Below are positions 5,352 to 12,485 of a stretch of 17,551 nt of DNA, in pieces. Position numbers and translations under genes: made by a program. The stretch's first letter is position 1. Every line of letters starts with the position of its first letter. The notes beneath the pieces are model-generated. The model had not been told where the DNA came from. It saw only the letters and a program-made list of their open reading frames with translations, and made no database searches. Source of the stretch: Thermocladium sp. UBA166 (GTDB lineage: Archaea > Thermoproteota > Thermoprotei > Thermoproteales > Thermocladiaceae); NCBI GenBank assembly GCA_002508315.1, contig DAHE01000012.1, positions 283 through 17,833 on the forward strand. Direction: 5' to 3'.

Positions 5352-7034
5352 ATGGTGAAGGAATCATTATACAGCGCCAGGACGGGCGAGGAGAGGAGGT
5401 TCGTGTGCTGCGAGTGGTGGTGCGAGGGTTACTGGCTTAGCATGGGCGAGTTTAATCAATGCGAGGGAGAGGGCGGGGTTAGCCCCAGGGTTCCCTTCCT
5501 CATGAGGCTTAGGACCGTGAGGAGGATGGCGTCGCCGGGCAGGTTCCCTAGGAATAAATGGATAATCAGGTTCTGGGGGGTGGCGAGCAGCATGGCGAGG
5601 CAAATGAATCACCTAGACATGGAGTCGCTGCCGGAGCCGCCGAGAGCAGCCGTGAAGGAGGTGGCGGGGGACGTCTTGGTGGTGGGCGGCGGGCTCGCCG
5701 GGCTATCCGCCGCGCGAGAGCTGGCTGGGCTGGGCTTCAGGGTAACAGTGGTGGAGGGCTTCAAGACCCTCGGGGGCCGCCACGCCCTGGACTCGGGGAA
5801 GCTGGTGGATGGGAGGGTGCCGGCCGAGTTGATCCGGGACTTAACGGGGAGGCTCGAGGGTGATCCCAACGTCACCATCCTGGCGGGCGCGGCGTTCGAT
5901 GGAAAGCTGGAGGACGCCGTGATCGCGCACTCGCTGGACGGCTCGGCAGTGTTCAAGTTGAGGCATAGATACGTCGTGTTCGCCACGGGGTCCCGCGAGG
6001 TCCCCATAGTATACCCCGGAAACGCCCACGTAACCACCTTCACGGGGTGGACGTACCTAATGCTCCTCAGGTCCGGCGCGTTGAAGCACAGGTCGGTCGC
6101 TGTATACGGCTCGGATGATTGGGGAGTGCGTGTGGCGCACGCGATTAAGTCGGCCGGCGTGAGCGTCTCGCTGCTCGACAACTCCGTTCAGGTGAGAAGC
6201 GATGCGTACAGGGACTTGGCGAGGGAGCTCAACGTGGAGACCTCGGTCAGCCTCACTAGGGAGAAGCTCGTCGGGATGGGGGTGGATGCGCTAGTGGCGA
6301 CGTCCAGGGTGCCGGCGATAGAGGCCGTGGTTCAGTGGGGAGGCGAGGCTTACTACGAGCACGAGCTGGGCGGCATGATTCCCAGGCACTCCTGGAGCGG
6401 GGAGGTGATGGGCACCACGGACGCCTACGTGGTGGGGGAGGCAAGCGGCTTGATACCGATACACTTGATACCACTCCAGGCAAAGGCGGTGGCGGCGAGC
6501 ATAGCCTTCAAGGAGGGGAGGATTGGGGAGGCGGATCTGGATAAGGCCATAGCCGAGTTCAGGACGGCCATAAACGTGGCGTCGCCGAAGCAGTTCAACG
6601 CGTTCCAGAGGCTGGATAAGGGGCTGCACGAGATAGGTCTCTTCGTGGAGCCCAACGTGATAAACGTGCCTCAGTGGGGCAGCGAGATGAACTTGGAGGA
6701 CGCCGAGGAGGAGTTGATATGCCCCTGCGAGGACGTGAGCCTGGGCGACTTGCTGGAGGACGTGAAGGCGTTGACGGGGGTGAGGGAAATCAAGGTGACT
6801 GTGCTGCACGAGGAGACCCTGGAGGCCAGGAACTTCCGCCCGCCCTCCATGGAGAAGATAAAGCGAACCACGGGGCTGGGCACGGGGGCGTGCCAGGGAA
6901 AGCTGTGCATGATGACGGCCACCCTCATACTGGCGAGGATATTCCAGAAGAAGCCCAGGGAGGTGGGGATCTTCAAGCAGAGGTTCCCACTGCATCCAAT
7001 CCCCATGGGGGTTGTAGGTGATGCAAGTGAGTGA
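5352..7034 (+). CDS. FAD-dependent oxidoreductase subunit, SoxA / HcnB / proline-dehydrogenase-alpha-like
   Basis: A 560-residue flavoprotein with a C-terminal BFD-like [2Fe-2S] domain. The Rossmann motif is VLVVGGGLAGLSAA (108-121) with Glu135 for the FAD ribose; ATGS is at 211-214; a second nucleotide-binding-like stretch (AVYGSDDWG) begins near 250; TTDAYVVGEA (355-364) is the late FAD motif. Cluster cysteines are Cys457, Cys459, Cys514 and Cys519 (C-x-C ... C-x4-C). This architecture is that of the alpha subunit of heterotetrameric sarcosine oxidase, hydrogen cyanide synthase and archaeal dye-linked proline dehydrogenases. Such subunits normally start with a plant-type [2Fe-2S] domain; here residues 1-100 keep only the linker-like part (about 46-85) plus an odd Cys/Trp segment (Cys19, 20, 24, 37). 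The ATG is set by the TATA box. The next gene overlaps it by 14-17 nt and encodes the partner subunit. Confidence 0.85.
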   Translation: MVKESLYSARTGEERRFVCCEWWCEGYWLSMGEFNQCEGEGGVSPRVPFLMRLRTVRRMASPGRFPRNKWIIRFWGVASSMARQMNHLDMESLPEPPRAAVKEVAGDVLVVGGGLAGLSAARELAGLGFRVTVVEGFKTLGGRHALDSGKLVDGRVPAELIRDLTGRLEGDPNVTILAGAAFDGKLEDAVIAHSLDGSAVFKLRHRYVVFATGSREVPIVYPGNAHVTTFTGWTYLMLLRSGALKHRSVAVYGSDDWGVRVAHAIKSAGVSVSLLDNSVQVRSDAYRDLARELNVETSVSLTREKLVGMGVDALVATSRVPAIEAVVQWGGEAYYEHELGGMIPRHSWSGEVMGTTDAYVVGEASGLIPIHLIPLQAKAVAASIAFKEGRIGEADLDKAIAEFRTAINVASPKQFNAFQRLDKGLHEIGLFVEPNVINVPQWGSEMNLEDAEEELICPCEDVSLGDLLEDVKALTGVREIKVTVLHEETLEARNFRPPSMEKIKRTTGLGTGACQGKLCMMTATLILARIFQKKPREVGIFKQRFPLHPIPMGVVGDASE

Positions 7035-8199
7035 GGGGGGGCGCGGTCTTCAGTCCTTCGTGGGGGACGTCGTGGTGGTGGGGGGCGGCGTGGTGGGGCT
7101 CGCCACCGCGTATGGCCTCGCGAGGAGGGGGTTGAAGGTCATAGTCATGGAGCGGGGATACGTGGGGGGCGGCAGCTCCACTAGGAACGTCTCCAGGTTC
7201 AGGGTTCACTTCGGGAACGCGGAGAACACGAGGTACGCCATTGAGTCCGCTCGAGTAATGGAGAGGCTGTCCGGGGAGCTGGGGTGGAACGCCATCTTCG
7301 AGAGAAGCGGGTACCTCTGGCTGGCTAGGGAGGAGAGGGTATTGAATCAATACAAGGAGCTGAATGAGAAGGTATGGAAGCCCCTCGGCGTCCCAGTCAA
7401 GTTCCTCACCAGGGAGGAGCTGGCGGAGGGGTACCCCTACATAGATAAGTCGAGGTACGTGGGGGCGGTGCTGGGCGAGCAGGACGGGGAGTTCCACCAC
7501 GACTACGTGATTGCCGGGTACTACACGAGGGGGAGGGACTTGGGCGTGGAGTACGTGGAGAACTCGGAGGTGACCAAGATAACCATAAGCAATGGGAAGG
7601 TAAGCGAGGTGAAGGGGAGGAGGGCGTTCGCAAGGGCTAAGAGCGTCATCGTGGCGGCCGGGGCATGGACCAAGGACTTAATGCTTCAATTAGGCATTGA
7701 CCTACCCATAACCCCTGTGCGCAAGGAGATAGGCGTCACGGCGCCCGTGAGGTACTTCATGGAGCCATTCATAATAGACACGCAGACCAACGCTTACATT
7801 GCCCAAACCATGAGGGGGGAGGTGATTGGAAGCATTGAGGGGAAGGACGAGCCGGGCCTCAAGCCCTTCGAGAACACGCTGGACTGGCTGACGAATTGGG
7901 CAAGGGCCATGGAGGAGATGGTGCCCGCCACCCGCCGCCTCAGGGTGATGCGCGTATGGTCTGGCTTCTACGAGATGACTCCGGATCACAGCCACATAAT
8001 GGGGAGAGGAAAGGACTGGCCCGAGGGGCTCTACGTGGCCAGCGGCTTCAGCGGGCATGGGTTCATGCTGGCCCCCCTCACGGGTGAGTTGATGGCGGAG
8101 TACGTGGCGACCGGGAGATTAAGCGATCTAGCCGCCCCCTTCTCGCCCGATAGGTTCAGCTCCGGCAACATGCTGAAGGAGGCCGTTGTGATAGGCTAG
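7018..8199 (+). CDS. DAO-family FAD amine/amino-acid dehydrogenase subunit (SoxB / proline-dehydrogenase-beta-like)
   Basis: A 393-residue D-amino-acid-oxidase-fold flavoprotein. The dinucleotide motif is VVVVGGGVVGLATAYGL (about 18-34), with Glu45 to bind the ribose and GGGSSTRN (50-57) next to the flavin; GFSGHGFMLAP near the C-terminus is the conserved flavin-side signature of sarcosine oxidase/DAO beta subunits. It probably oxidises a secondary or N-methyl amine or an amino acid such as sarcosine, glycine or proline, handing electrons to the partner flavoprotein. GTG 7018 is immediately followed by ATG 7021, and either could start. The overlap with the upstream stop (TGA 7032-7034) argues for coupled translation and a 1:1 complex. 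No gamma or delta subunit gene is nearby, so it may be a two-subunit version. Confidence 0.88.
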   Translation: MMQVSEGGRGLQSFVGDVVVVGGGVVGLATAYGLARRGLKVIVMERGYVGGGSSTRNVSRFRVHFGNAENTRYAIESARVMERLSGELGWNAIFERSGYLWLAREERVLNQYKELNEKVWKPLGVPVKFLTREELAEGYPYIDKSRYVGAVLGEQDGEFHHDYVIAGYYTRGRDLGVEYVENSEVTKITISNGKVSEVKGRRAFARAKSVIVAAGAWTKDLMLQLGIDLPITPVRKEIGVTAPVRYFMEPFIIDTQTNAYIAQTMRGEVIGSIEGKDEPGLKPFENTLDWLTNWARAMEEMVPATRRLRVMRVWSGFYEMTPDHSHIMGRGKDWPEGLYVASGFSGHGFMLAPLTGELMAEYVATGRLSDLAAPFSPDRFSSGNMLKEAVVIG

Positions 8200-8274
8200 T
8201 CGCGGGGGGTCTCCAGGCAACCTGTGAAAACCACCTAAGTTTCGACTAACCCCGTCTCCCCGCCTGCACAATAG

Positions 8275-8284
8275 CGTTTTAAGT
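8275..8284 (+). promoter_or_regulatory. TATA box of the Nre gene
   Basis: CGTTTTAAGT, centred 25 bp upstream of GTG 8305. This selects GTG 8305 over the in-frame GTG at 8311. Confidence 0.65.
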
Positions 8285-8304
8285 CTCTTCCACTCTTAAC
8301 GCGC

Positions 8305-9504
8305 GTGGTAGTGAGGATACCCTCCTCCCTCTGCGCGGAGTGCAAGGGCCGCAAGAAGTTGTGCGGGTTGCCGGAGTGCCCGCTCCTGGATAGGCAGCGG
8401 AGGCTGAAGCCAGTGCTGAAGATAGTGGGCAGGGAGATATACGGGGCCTCTCCCCCCAGCGTGGTCGTCGGGGAGAGCGGGTACCCAAGGGTGAGCGTGA
8501 TGCTTGGTGTACCCCCCGGCAAGTCGGGGGATGAGGGCAGGGAGTTCGAGGACCCCATGGGTTGGTGGGGGAGGGCACAGCTCAGGGATATACTGGGCCT
8601 TCGGGCCTCCATGGTGGCCTCCACCGCTAAGGTGGACGCGCGCGATCCATTGAGGCTGTACGAGCAGGAGCTCAGCGTGGCTGCGTCCTCCCTGAGACCC
8701 GTGGATGTGGAGGTCAGGGCGGATGGGCCGCCGGCGGGCGGGGTGTCCATGGATCCCCTGAACCTCCCCCACCCACCCCTAGTGAGGGCCGTGGGGATAC
8801 GCGTGAGCGGTTCCCCCATCCTGCCCCGCAGGCTGGAGCAGTTGATATTCGACGATTTAGGCGCTGATAAGGCGGTGCTGGAGCTGAGCGGTGCCGGCGT
8901 TGATGTGTACACCATCATAAGGGCGTTCTCCATGGGCCTCCTAGGGGAGCGGCGGAGGAGGAGGTTAGTGCCGACTCGGTGGGCCATAACCGCGGTGGAC
9001 ACGATAATAGGGAACGACTTGTTGAGGCGCGTTAGGTCAATGCCGTGGGTAGCCGCCCACGAGCTCTACTTCACTGAGTACCTGGGGAATAGGTTCGCCG
9101 TCCTCATAAGCCCCGGCCCGCTCAACGTGTCGTGGGTGGAGATATGGCACCCCTTCACGCCGTGGGCCTCCGGGGAGCCCGCTGTGGTGATAGACAGGGA
9201 GAATTGGAGGGGGGAGGTGAAGTTCTTGGACGGCGGGTATCAAGCCGCCCGCCTCTCCCTCCTGCGGTACCTGGAGTCCAGGAATAGGTCGGGCTCCGTG
9301 ATAATAATCAGGGAGGTGCTGCCGGAGTACTACGTAACGGTGGGGAATTGGCACATAAGGGAGAGCATGACGCACGTGTTTCAAAACATGGTGGCTAAGG
9401 GCGAGGACGCGCCCACGGCCGTCAAGGCCCTCTTCAGGTACGACGTGTCCAGCATACTTAGGCAATTAATGGGGAGGCAAACATCCATAATGAATTACCT
9501 ATGA
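8305..9504 (+). CDS. Nre-family archaeal DNA repair protein with zinc finger and C-terminal PCNA-binding motif
   Basis: A 399-residue protein matching archaeal Nre proteins (formerly DUF650/DUF651), which are implicated in DNA damage tolerance with PCNA. The N-terminus holds a four-cysteine zinc site (Cys10, Cys13, Cys20, Cys25) in CAECKGRKKLCG. Family signatures follow: ASPPSVVVGESGYPRV, QELSVAASSLRPVDVEV, LVPTRWAITAVD (about 242-253), YLGNRFAVL and REVLPEYYVTVGNWHIRES. The last eight residues, QTSIMNYL (392-399), match the PIP box (Q-x-x-I-x-x-aromatic-hydrophobic) at the place where Nre proteins carry one. It is a single-gene unit, leaderless from GTG 8305. Family assignment is confident; whether it is the NreA or NreB type is not resolved. 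Confidence 0.9.
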   Translation: MVVRIPSSLCAECKGRKKLCGLPECPLLDRQRRLKPVLKIVGREIYGASPPSVVVGESGYPRVSVMLGVPPGKSGDEGREFEDPMGWWGRAQLRDILGLRASMVASTAKVDARDPLRLYEQELSVAASSLRPVDVEVRADGPPAGGVSMDPLNLPHPPLVRAVGIRVSGSPILPRRLEQLIFDDLGADKAVLELSGAGVDVYTIIRAFSMGLLGERRRRRLVPTRWAITAVDTIIGNDLLRRVRSMPWVAAHELYFTEYLGNRFAVLISPGPLNVSWVEIWHPFTPWASGEPAVVIDRENWRGEVKFLDGGYQAARLSLLRYLESRNRSGSVIIIREVLPEYYVTVGNWHIRESMTHVFQNMVAKGEDAPTAVKALFRYDVSSILRQLMGRQTSIMNYL

Positions 9505-9645
9505 TGGATCAACGACCCCCAGCGCCCCCACGGCCCGCAGCAGTCCCGCCAGGTAGCGTAACTCACCCGTCGCCCCACGGCTGCGATCTAACGCCCATTG
9601 AAATAGGCGGTGCTGGCGCCGCTGCGGGGTTGATGATTGCCTCGC

Positions 9646-10194
9646 CTACTTCAGCTTTGCTATTATGGGGAGCAGCTCGCCGTAGGTGTTGGGCAGGTTG
9701 AATCCCTTGTATATCACGGTGCCGTTTGGCGATAGCAAGTAATACGCGTCGAGCTGGAGCGTTGGGTTGAATGTCTTCGTCAATTGGAGGCTTGCGTTGC
9801 CGTCAATGAAGTTTCCAGGCACATTGCCAGCGAAGCTGTGAATGAAGCTGGTGATAGGCATGCCTTGATACCCCAAGTCATTGTACTGCTCCAGAATCAC
9901 CACGTAGATGCCCCTCGCGGCGTACGCGGCGGCGTCGTGGCCGAGCATAGAGACTCCCAATGCGCATGCATCGCACCAAGTGGTCACCAGGTACAGTAGG
10001 ACGTAGTGCCCCCTCAATTGATCCAGGTGAACGATAGTGCCGTTTGGAAGCGCGAACCAATCATTAGGGACTTGATCCCCAACATTTACGCCGATGCCGT
10101 GGCTGCGGCCGTGGCCGTGGAGATTCAATGCGATCAATGCAGCGCCTATCAATGCAGCCGCGATTAGTGCGATAATTATAATTCTGCGCCTCAT
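9646..10194 (-). CDS. Membrane-anchored, exported thioredoxin-fold protein (TlpA/redoxin-like)
   Basis: A 182-residue protein. MRRR is followed by a hydrophobic anchor (residues 5-24), putting the rest outside the membrane. The redoxin domain begins at GVNVGDQVPNDWFALPNG (35-52) and has the redox site TWCDAC, Cys74 and Cys77, after the LLYLVTTW strand. The residue normally forming the cis-proline before the next strand appears to be Asp149 or Ala150 (LQLDAYYLLSPNG), so chemistry or partner choice may differ from standard thioredoxins. ATG 10194 overlaps the TGA of the upstream membrane-protein gene (ATGA) and follows GGTGGGAG, a good ribosome binding site; the alternative TTG at 10212 is less likely. 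The two genes probably form an extracytoplasmic disulfide or electron-transfer pair. Confidence 0.85.
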   Translation of the reverse strand: MRRRIIIIALIAAALIGAALIALNLHGHGRSHGIGVNVGDQVPNDWFALPNGTIVHLDQLRGHYVLLYLVTTWCDACALGVSMLGHDAAAYAARGIYVVILEQYNDLGYQGMPITSFIHSFAGNVPGNFIDGNASLQLTKTFNPTLQLDAYYLLSPNGTVIYKGFNLPNTYGELLPIIAKLK

Positions 10195-10688
10195 CTCCCA
10201 CCAACCCTGCAATGCCCCCTGGATATGTATGTGGAGGCTCTATGGAGACTTATGACCGCTAACACCACTGCCGCTAGGTCCAGGACGGGTGCTAGCTCAC
10301 CCAGCGCGCCCTGTATCTTCCCCGTCATGGAGGCGGCGAAGGAGAAGCCGCCCAGCGATGCCAGCAATGCAGGCACGAGCGAGGTGCAGCACGCGCTGGG
10401 CAGCGCGCCTATAACTATGGATGACACGCCCAGCTTGCCCTTGGATAGTGTGCCGTAAGCCATCAAGTTCACGGATATGGCCATGCTCACCATCACCGAG
10501 AGGGCGACCGCCATGGTTATTGAGTACGCCGTGTAGTACTTGCCAAGCAATAGGAAGCCCACCGCTGAGCTGATGAAGAGCCAATAATAAATCGCCATCA
10601 AGGCGGCGGCCAACGACGCGAATATCACCGTGTATCGGGGCCTCGACGCCAATTGCTTAACCGCGTTCCAGACGTCACTTAACCCCAT
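10191..10688 (-). CDS. Four-helix membrane protein with an intramembrane Cys-Cys pair
   Basis: A 165-residue protein with about four to five hydrophobic segments (20-48, 53-79, 88-113, 131-148). At the start of the third it carries PSACCTSLVPALLASLGG, with adjacent Cys100 and Cys101 beside a proline. This recalls the redox cysteines of CcdA/DsbD-type electron carriers or the vicinal cysteines of MerT-like transporters, but no family can be assigned. The frame extends upstream to 10763, but ATG 10688 is preferred because it starts just before a plausible soluble N-terminus (MGLSDVWNAVKQL) and fits a TATA box 25 bp upstream. It is translationally coupled (ATGA) to the exported thioredoxin-like gene, suggesting it passes electrons to, or works with, that protein. 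Confidence 0.75.
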   Translation of the reverse strand: MGLSDVWNAVKQLASRPRYTVIFASLAAALMAIYYWLFISSAVGFLLLGKYYTAYSITMAVALSVMVSMAISVNLMAYGTLSKGKLGVSSIVIGALPSACCTSLVPALLASLGGFSFAASMTGKIQGALGELAPVLDLAAVVLAVISLHRASTYISRGHCRVGGR

Positions 10689-10709
10689 ACCGCTGTTTAT
10701 AAATATCGG

Positions 10710-10719
10710 TAAATAAAAA
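10710..10719 (-). promoter_or_regulatory. TATA box of the membrane protein / thioredoxin operon
   Basis: TTTTATTTAC on the minus strand, about 26 bp upstream of ATG 10688. A second AT-rich block (ATATTTATAAA, 10696-10706) lies too close to the start to serve as the TATA box. Confidence 0.5.
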
Positions 10720-10784
10720 CGACTTGGAATGCATAATATGCAATGCATAACAAAACAAACCACTATCTCTACGCTTCAAAGCTC

Positions 10785-10941
10785 TGAAGAGGGTAACCGA
10801 CATAGCACCTCAAGCAGTCAAGAAGCCATTACCCATCATCGAGGACCACGATGGAGCAACACCTTCAGGCGTCCCTATGACCTCGGGGAGCCCTTGCCCC
10901 TCAAGGACGGAAAGGAGGAGCCGCTGATGGGCGGTGCCTAG
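10785..10941 (+). pseudogene. Possible second fossil of a tnpB 3' end
   Basis: The sequence at about 10885-10910 (GGGAGCCCTTGCCC then CTCAAGGACGG) matches the minus-strand tnpB-like tail at 303-475 in about 20 of 25 positions. In the frame ending at the TAG 10939-10941 it reads GEPLPLKDGKEEPLMGGA, comparable to KGALALQGREGIED in the first copy; another frame reads IIEDHDGATPSGVPMTSG. It contains a CCTTG/CAAGG hairpin. Similarity between the two places is seen; assignment to tnpB is inference from recalled archaeal IS200/IS605 tails. The 10729-10941 frame as a whole is not accepted as an intact gene. Confidence 0.3.
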
Positions 10942-11036
10942 GGTTTAACCGTAGACCCTGTTACATCAAAGAAATATATAATTTTCCAATCCTTAAACCT
11001 CATCGACGCGTCACTATGAAATTACTGAATATTCTC

Positions 11037-11460
11037 TCAAAAATATGGAAGGTAAAATTCACTGGGCATTGGGCTGTAATTGAAGGATTGGATCGTAGGC
11101 ATCAACAACATCTCCATTACGTACACGTCCCTGAACTCTGCCCGTGGGAACCAGTCATTGGAAATACTCCTTATCTCATTTCATACTGCTATGTAAAGCG
11201 ATATAAATGTTTGGCGCGACGCCCGTCGCGATTAGCGCAAAGCCGGCATCCACATAGTGAGCGGGCATCCCTGACTGCATGCACCAAGTCAAGCCGGCGC
11301 ATTGAGGGATCAAAGTATTAAGTATTTCTAATACACACGTGGACAAGTATATTCAATTTCAATAAACTACATCTTTCGGCCCAGAATAATATACAGGAGC
11401 AAAAGGCCGGTTCACGCCGCAATACCCCTCCACCGGCTGAAAATTAGGGTCAATATCATT
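11037..11460 (-). pseudogene. Possible decayed gene of unknown family
   Basis: On the minus strand, three protein-like segments line up in order. From 11460 down: NDIDPNFQPVEGY, CGVNRPFAPVYY, SGPKDVVY, stop at 11359. After two stops, the same frame resumes with CVLEILNTLIPQ, AGLTWCMQSGMPAHYVDAGF, ALIATGVAPNIYIALHSS and stops at 11176. A shift of one frame at that exact point continues with SISNDWFPRAEFRDVYVMEM, LLMPTIQSFNYSPMP and ends at 11037. Codon third positions in the middle part are mostly G or C although the region is AT-rich, as expected of a fossil gene from this genome. Stop density is not far from chance, so this stays a candidate. I do not recognise the family. Confidence 0.3.
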
Positions 11461-11657
11461 TCTTTACAGAGCACTAAGGACTGGCCCGGTTCAGTGAACT
11501 CGCCAAAACAAAAGCTTGCTCTCAGCACTGTTATGAACGACTAGGAGGCGGGTAAGCCAGTAGGGCGTAAAAAGTCTGAAAAAATAAAATAAAAAGTAAA
11601 AATTGAAAAAGAATAACCAACCACCCTCCCACTGTGGATGCGTTATGGCGTTAAGGA

Positions 11658-11891
11658 GGTGATGCAAGTCATGGCGATGCACCTACTTGGTTGATGAACG
11701 GCTCTAGCTTTTTGAAAGTTCCCATAATAAAGCTGGCCGATGGAGTATGTATTTCCAATCTTAAACGCGCTAATGCACTGCGTGAGTTGGGCCTAGGGCG
11801 TGCTTTTTGGGAATTGTTGGGGAAGCGTGTGAGCGAAAGCTTGCAAGCCCTCCCTCAGTGGAGAGAGATCGCCCAACCCCCGAGGAGCTAA
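11658..11891 (+). pseudogene. Possible gene fragment, unknown family
   Basis: A frame open from 11658 to the TAA at 11889-11891 reads TWLMNGSSFLKVPIIKLAD, then LKRANALRELGLGRAFWELL, then GKRVSESLQALPQWREI. It has plausible helix-forming composition but no promoter at the usual distance and no preceding intact gene. It may be the C-terminal remnant of a lost gene. It ends just before the moaB promoter. Recorded as a weak candidate only. Confidence 0.25.
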
Positions 11892-11918
11892 ATCTGTCGG
11901 TTGATTGGTGAGGGAAGG

Positions 11919-11927
11919 CTTTTAATC
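11919..11927 (+). promoter_or_regulatory. TATA box of the moaB gene
   Basis: CTTTTAATC, centred 25 bp upstream of ATG 11948. Confidence 0.65.
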
Positions 11928-11947
11928 GAGGAGGGAGCGGTCGGGCG

Positions 11948-12466
11948 ATGTTCAAGCCATCTCATGAACAGCCCAGGGTGGAGCCCGTGGTAGGCATAGT
12001 GGTGGTGAGCGATTCCAGGTTCCGTAAGTACTTGGAGGAGGGGGGTTACGAGGATGAGTCGGGCAGCTTGGCCGCGGGCTTGCTGAGGGACGTCGGGCGG
12101 GTCTACAGCCCAGTGCTGGTCCCCAATAATCGGGATTACTTGAGGGGCGCCGTGACTGTTCTTCAATCCATGGGCGCGAACGTCATTGTAACCATAGGGG
12201 GGACCGGGGTGGGGAGGCGCGACATGACGGCCGACGTGGTTTCGGAGATGTGCTCCAAGGACGTGGAGGGGTTCGGGGAGGCGTTCAGGAGGCGCAGCGA
12301 GGCCAGCCTCGGTCCTCACGCCATGATGAGCAGGGCGTGCGCATGCGTGCTGGGCGACTCCGCCGTAGCTTTCTGCCTCCCAGGCTCCCCCGATGCGGTC
12401 AGGCTAGCCGTGAATGAATTGATAAAGCCCGTCCTAAGCCACCTGCTGGGGGAGTTAACGCGTTGA
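11948..12466 (+). CDS. moaB: MoaB/MogA-family molybdopterin adenylyltransferase
   Basis: A 172-residue enzyme of the MoaB/MogA fold. It activates molybdopterin by adenylation before molybdenum or tungsten insertion; in thermophilic archaea the metal is often tungsten. Visible motifs are VVVSDSR (18-24), the nucleotide loop VTIGGTGVGRRDMT (81-94, with Asp92), the acidic/helical GFGEAFR region (108-114), MSRA and the conserved FCLPGSPDAV (142-151). Length is typical. It is leaderless from ATG 11948 and heads a unit whose next gene, 19 nt downstream, is a ModE-type regulator, so cofactor synthesis and metal-responsive control are linked. Confidence 0.92.
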   Translation: MFKPSHEQPRVEPVVGIVVVSDSRFRKYLEEGGYEDESGSLAAGLLRDVGRVYSPVLVPNNRDYLRGAVTVLQSMGANVIVTIGGTGVGRRDMTADVVSEMCSKDVEGFGEAFRRRSEASLGPHAMMSRACACVLGDSAVAFCLPGSPDAVRLAVNELIKPVLSHLLGELTR

Positions 12467-12485
12467 TCGCCGCGGGGGGTTTAGG

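Larger units (their letters stand above)
10720..11947. other. Gene-poor, AT-rich stretch with decayed coding fragments
   Basis: About 1.2 kb without a gene I can defend as intact, and visibly poorer in G+C than its neighbours, especially 10960-11620. It holds a tnpB-tail-like stretch (10785-10941), an open + frame at 11016-11321 (not trusted), a broken minus-strand reading chain (11037-11460), an A-rich block (11567-11613), an open + frame (11658-11891), and a short hairpin at 11316-11335 (GTATTA, TAATAC). A consensus-like AAGGAGGTGATG at 11653-11664 precedes only a ten-codon frame. It reads as a graveyard of mobile or horizontally acquired DNA. Confidence 0.55.

Noticed and set aside
8235..9002. 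255-codon frame antisense to the Nre gene, and similar long antisense frames at 5609-6181, 6291-6995 and 15336-15899
   Set aside because: Each is the mirror of a well-supported gene in GC-rich DNA. Their proteins are low-complexity (Ser/Pro/Arg/His) and lack promoters.
9499..9650. Minus-strand open stretch reading LRYLAGLLRAVGALGVVDPS in the gap after the Nre gene
   Set aside because: It has no start codon in frame and no promoter, and GC-rich sequence gives long open stretches easily. Left as a 141-bp convergent intergenic gap.
11016..11321. 101-codon open frame on the + strand with an AT-rich box upstream
   Set aside because: The second half is a run of Arg/Ser/His codons antisense to a more protein-like minus-strand frame. 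No family resemblance and ill-fitting promoter spacing.
11491..11682. 63-codon minus-strand frame with a Phe/Tyr-rich middle
   Set aside because: The Phe/Tyr run comes from a T-rich low-complexity block, there is no promoter or ribosome site, and it joins the stop-broken frame below it.
11653..11691. AAGGAGGTGATG, a near-perfect Shine-Dalgarno followed by ATG codons
   Set aside because: The frame behind it ends after about ten codons, and leaderless genes dominate here, so it is probably chance or a relic.
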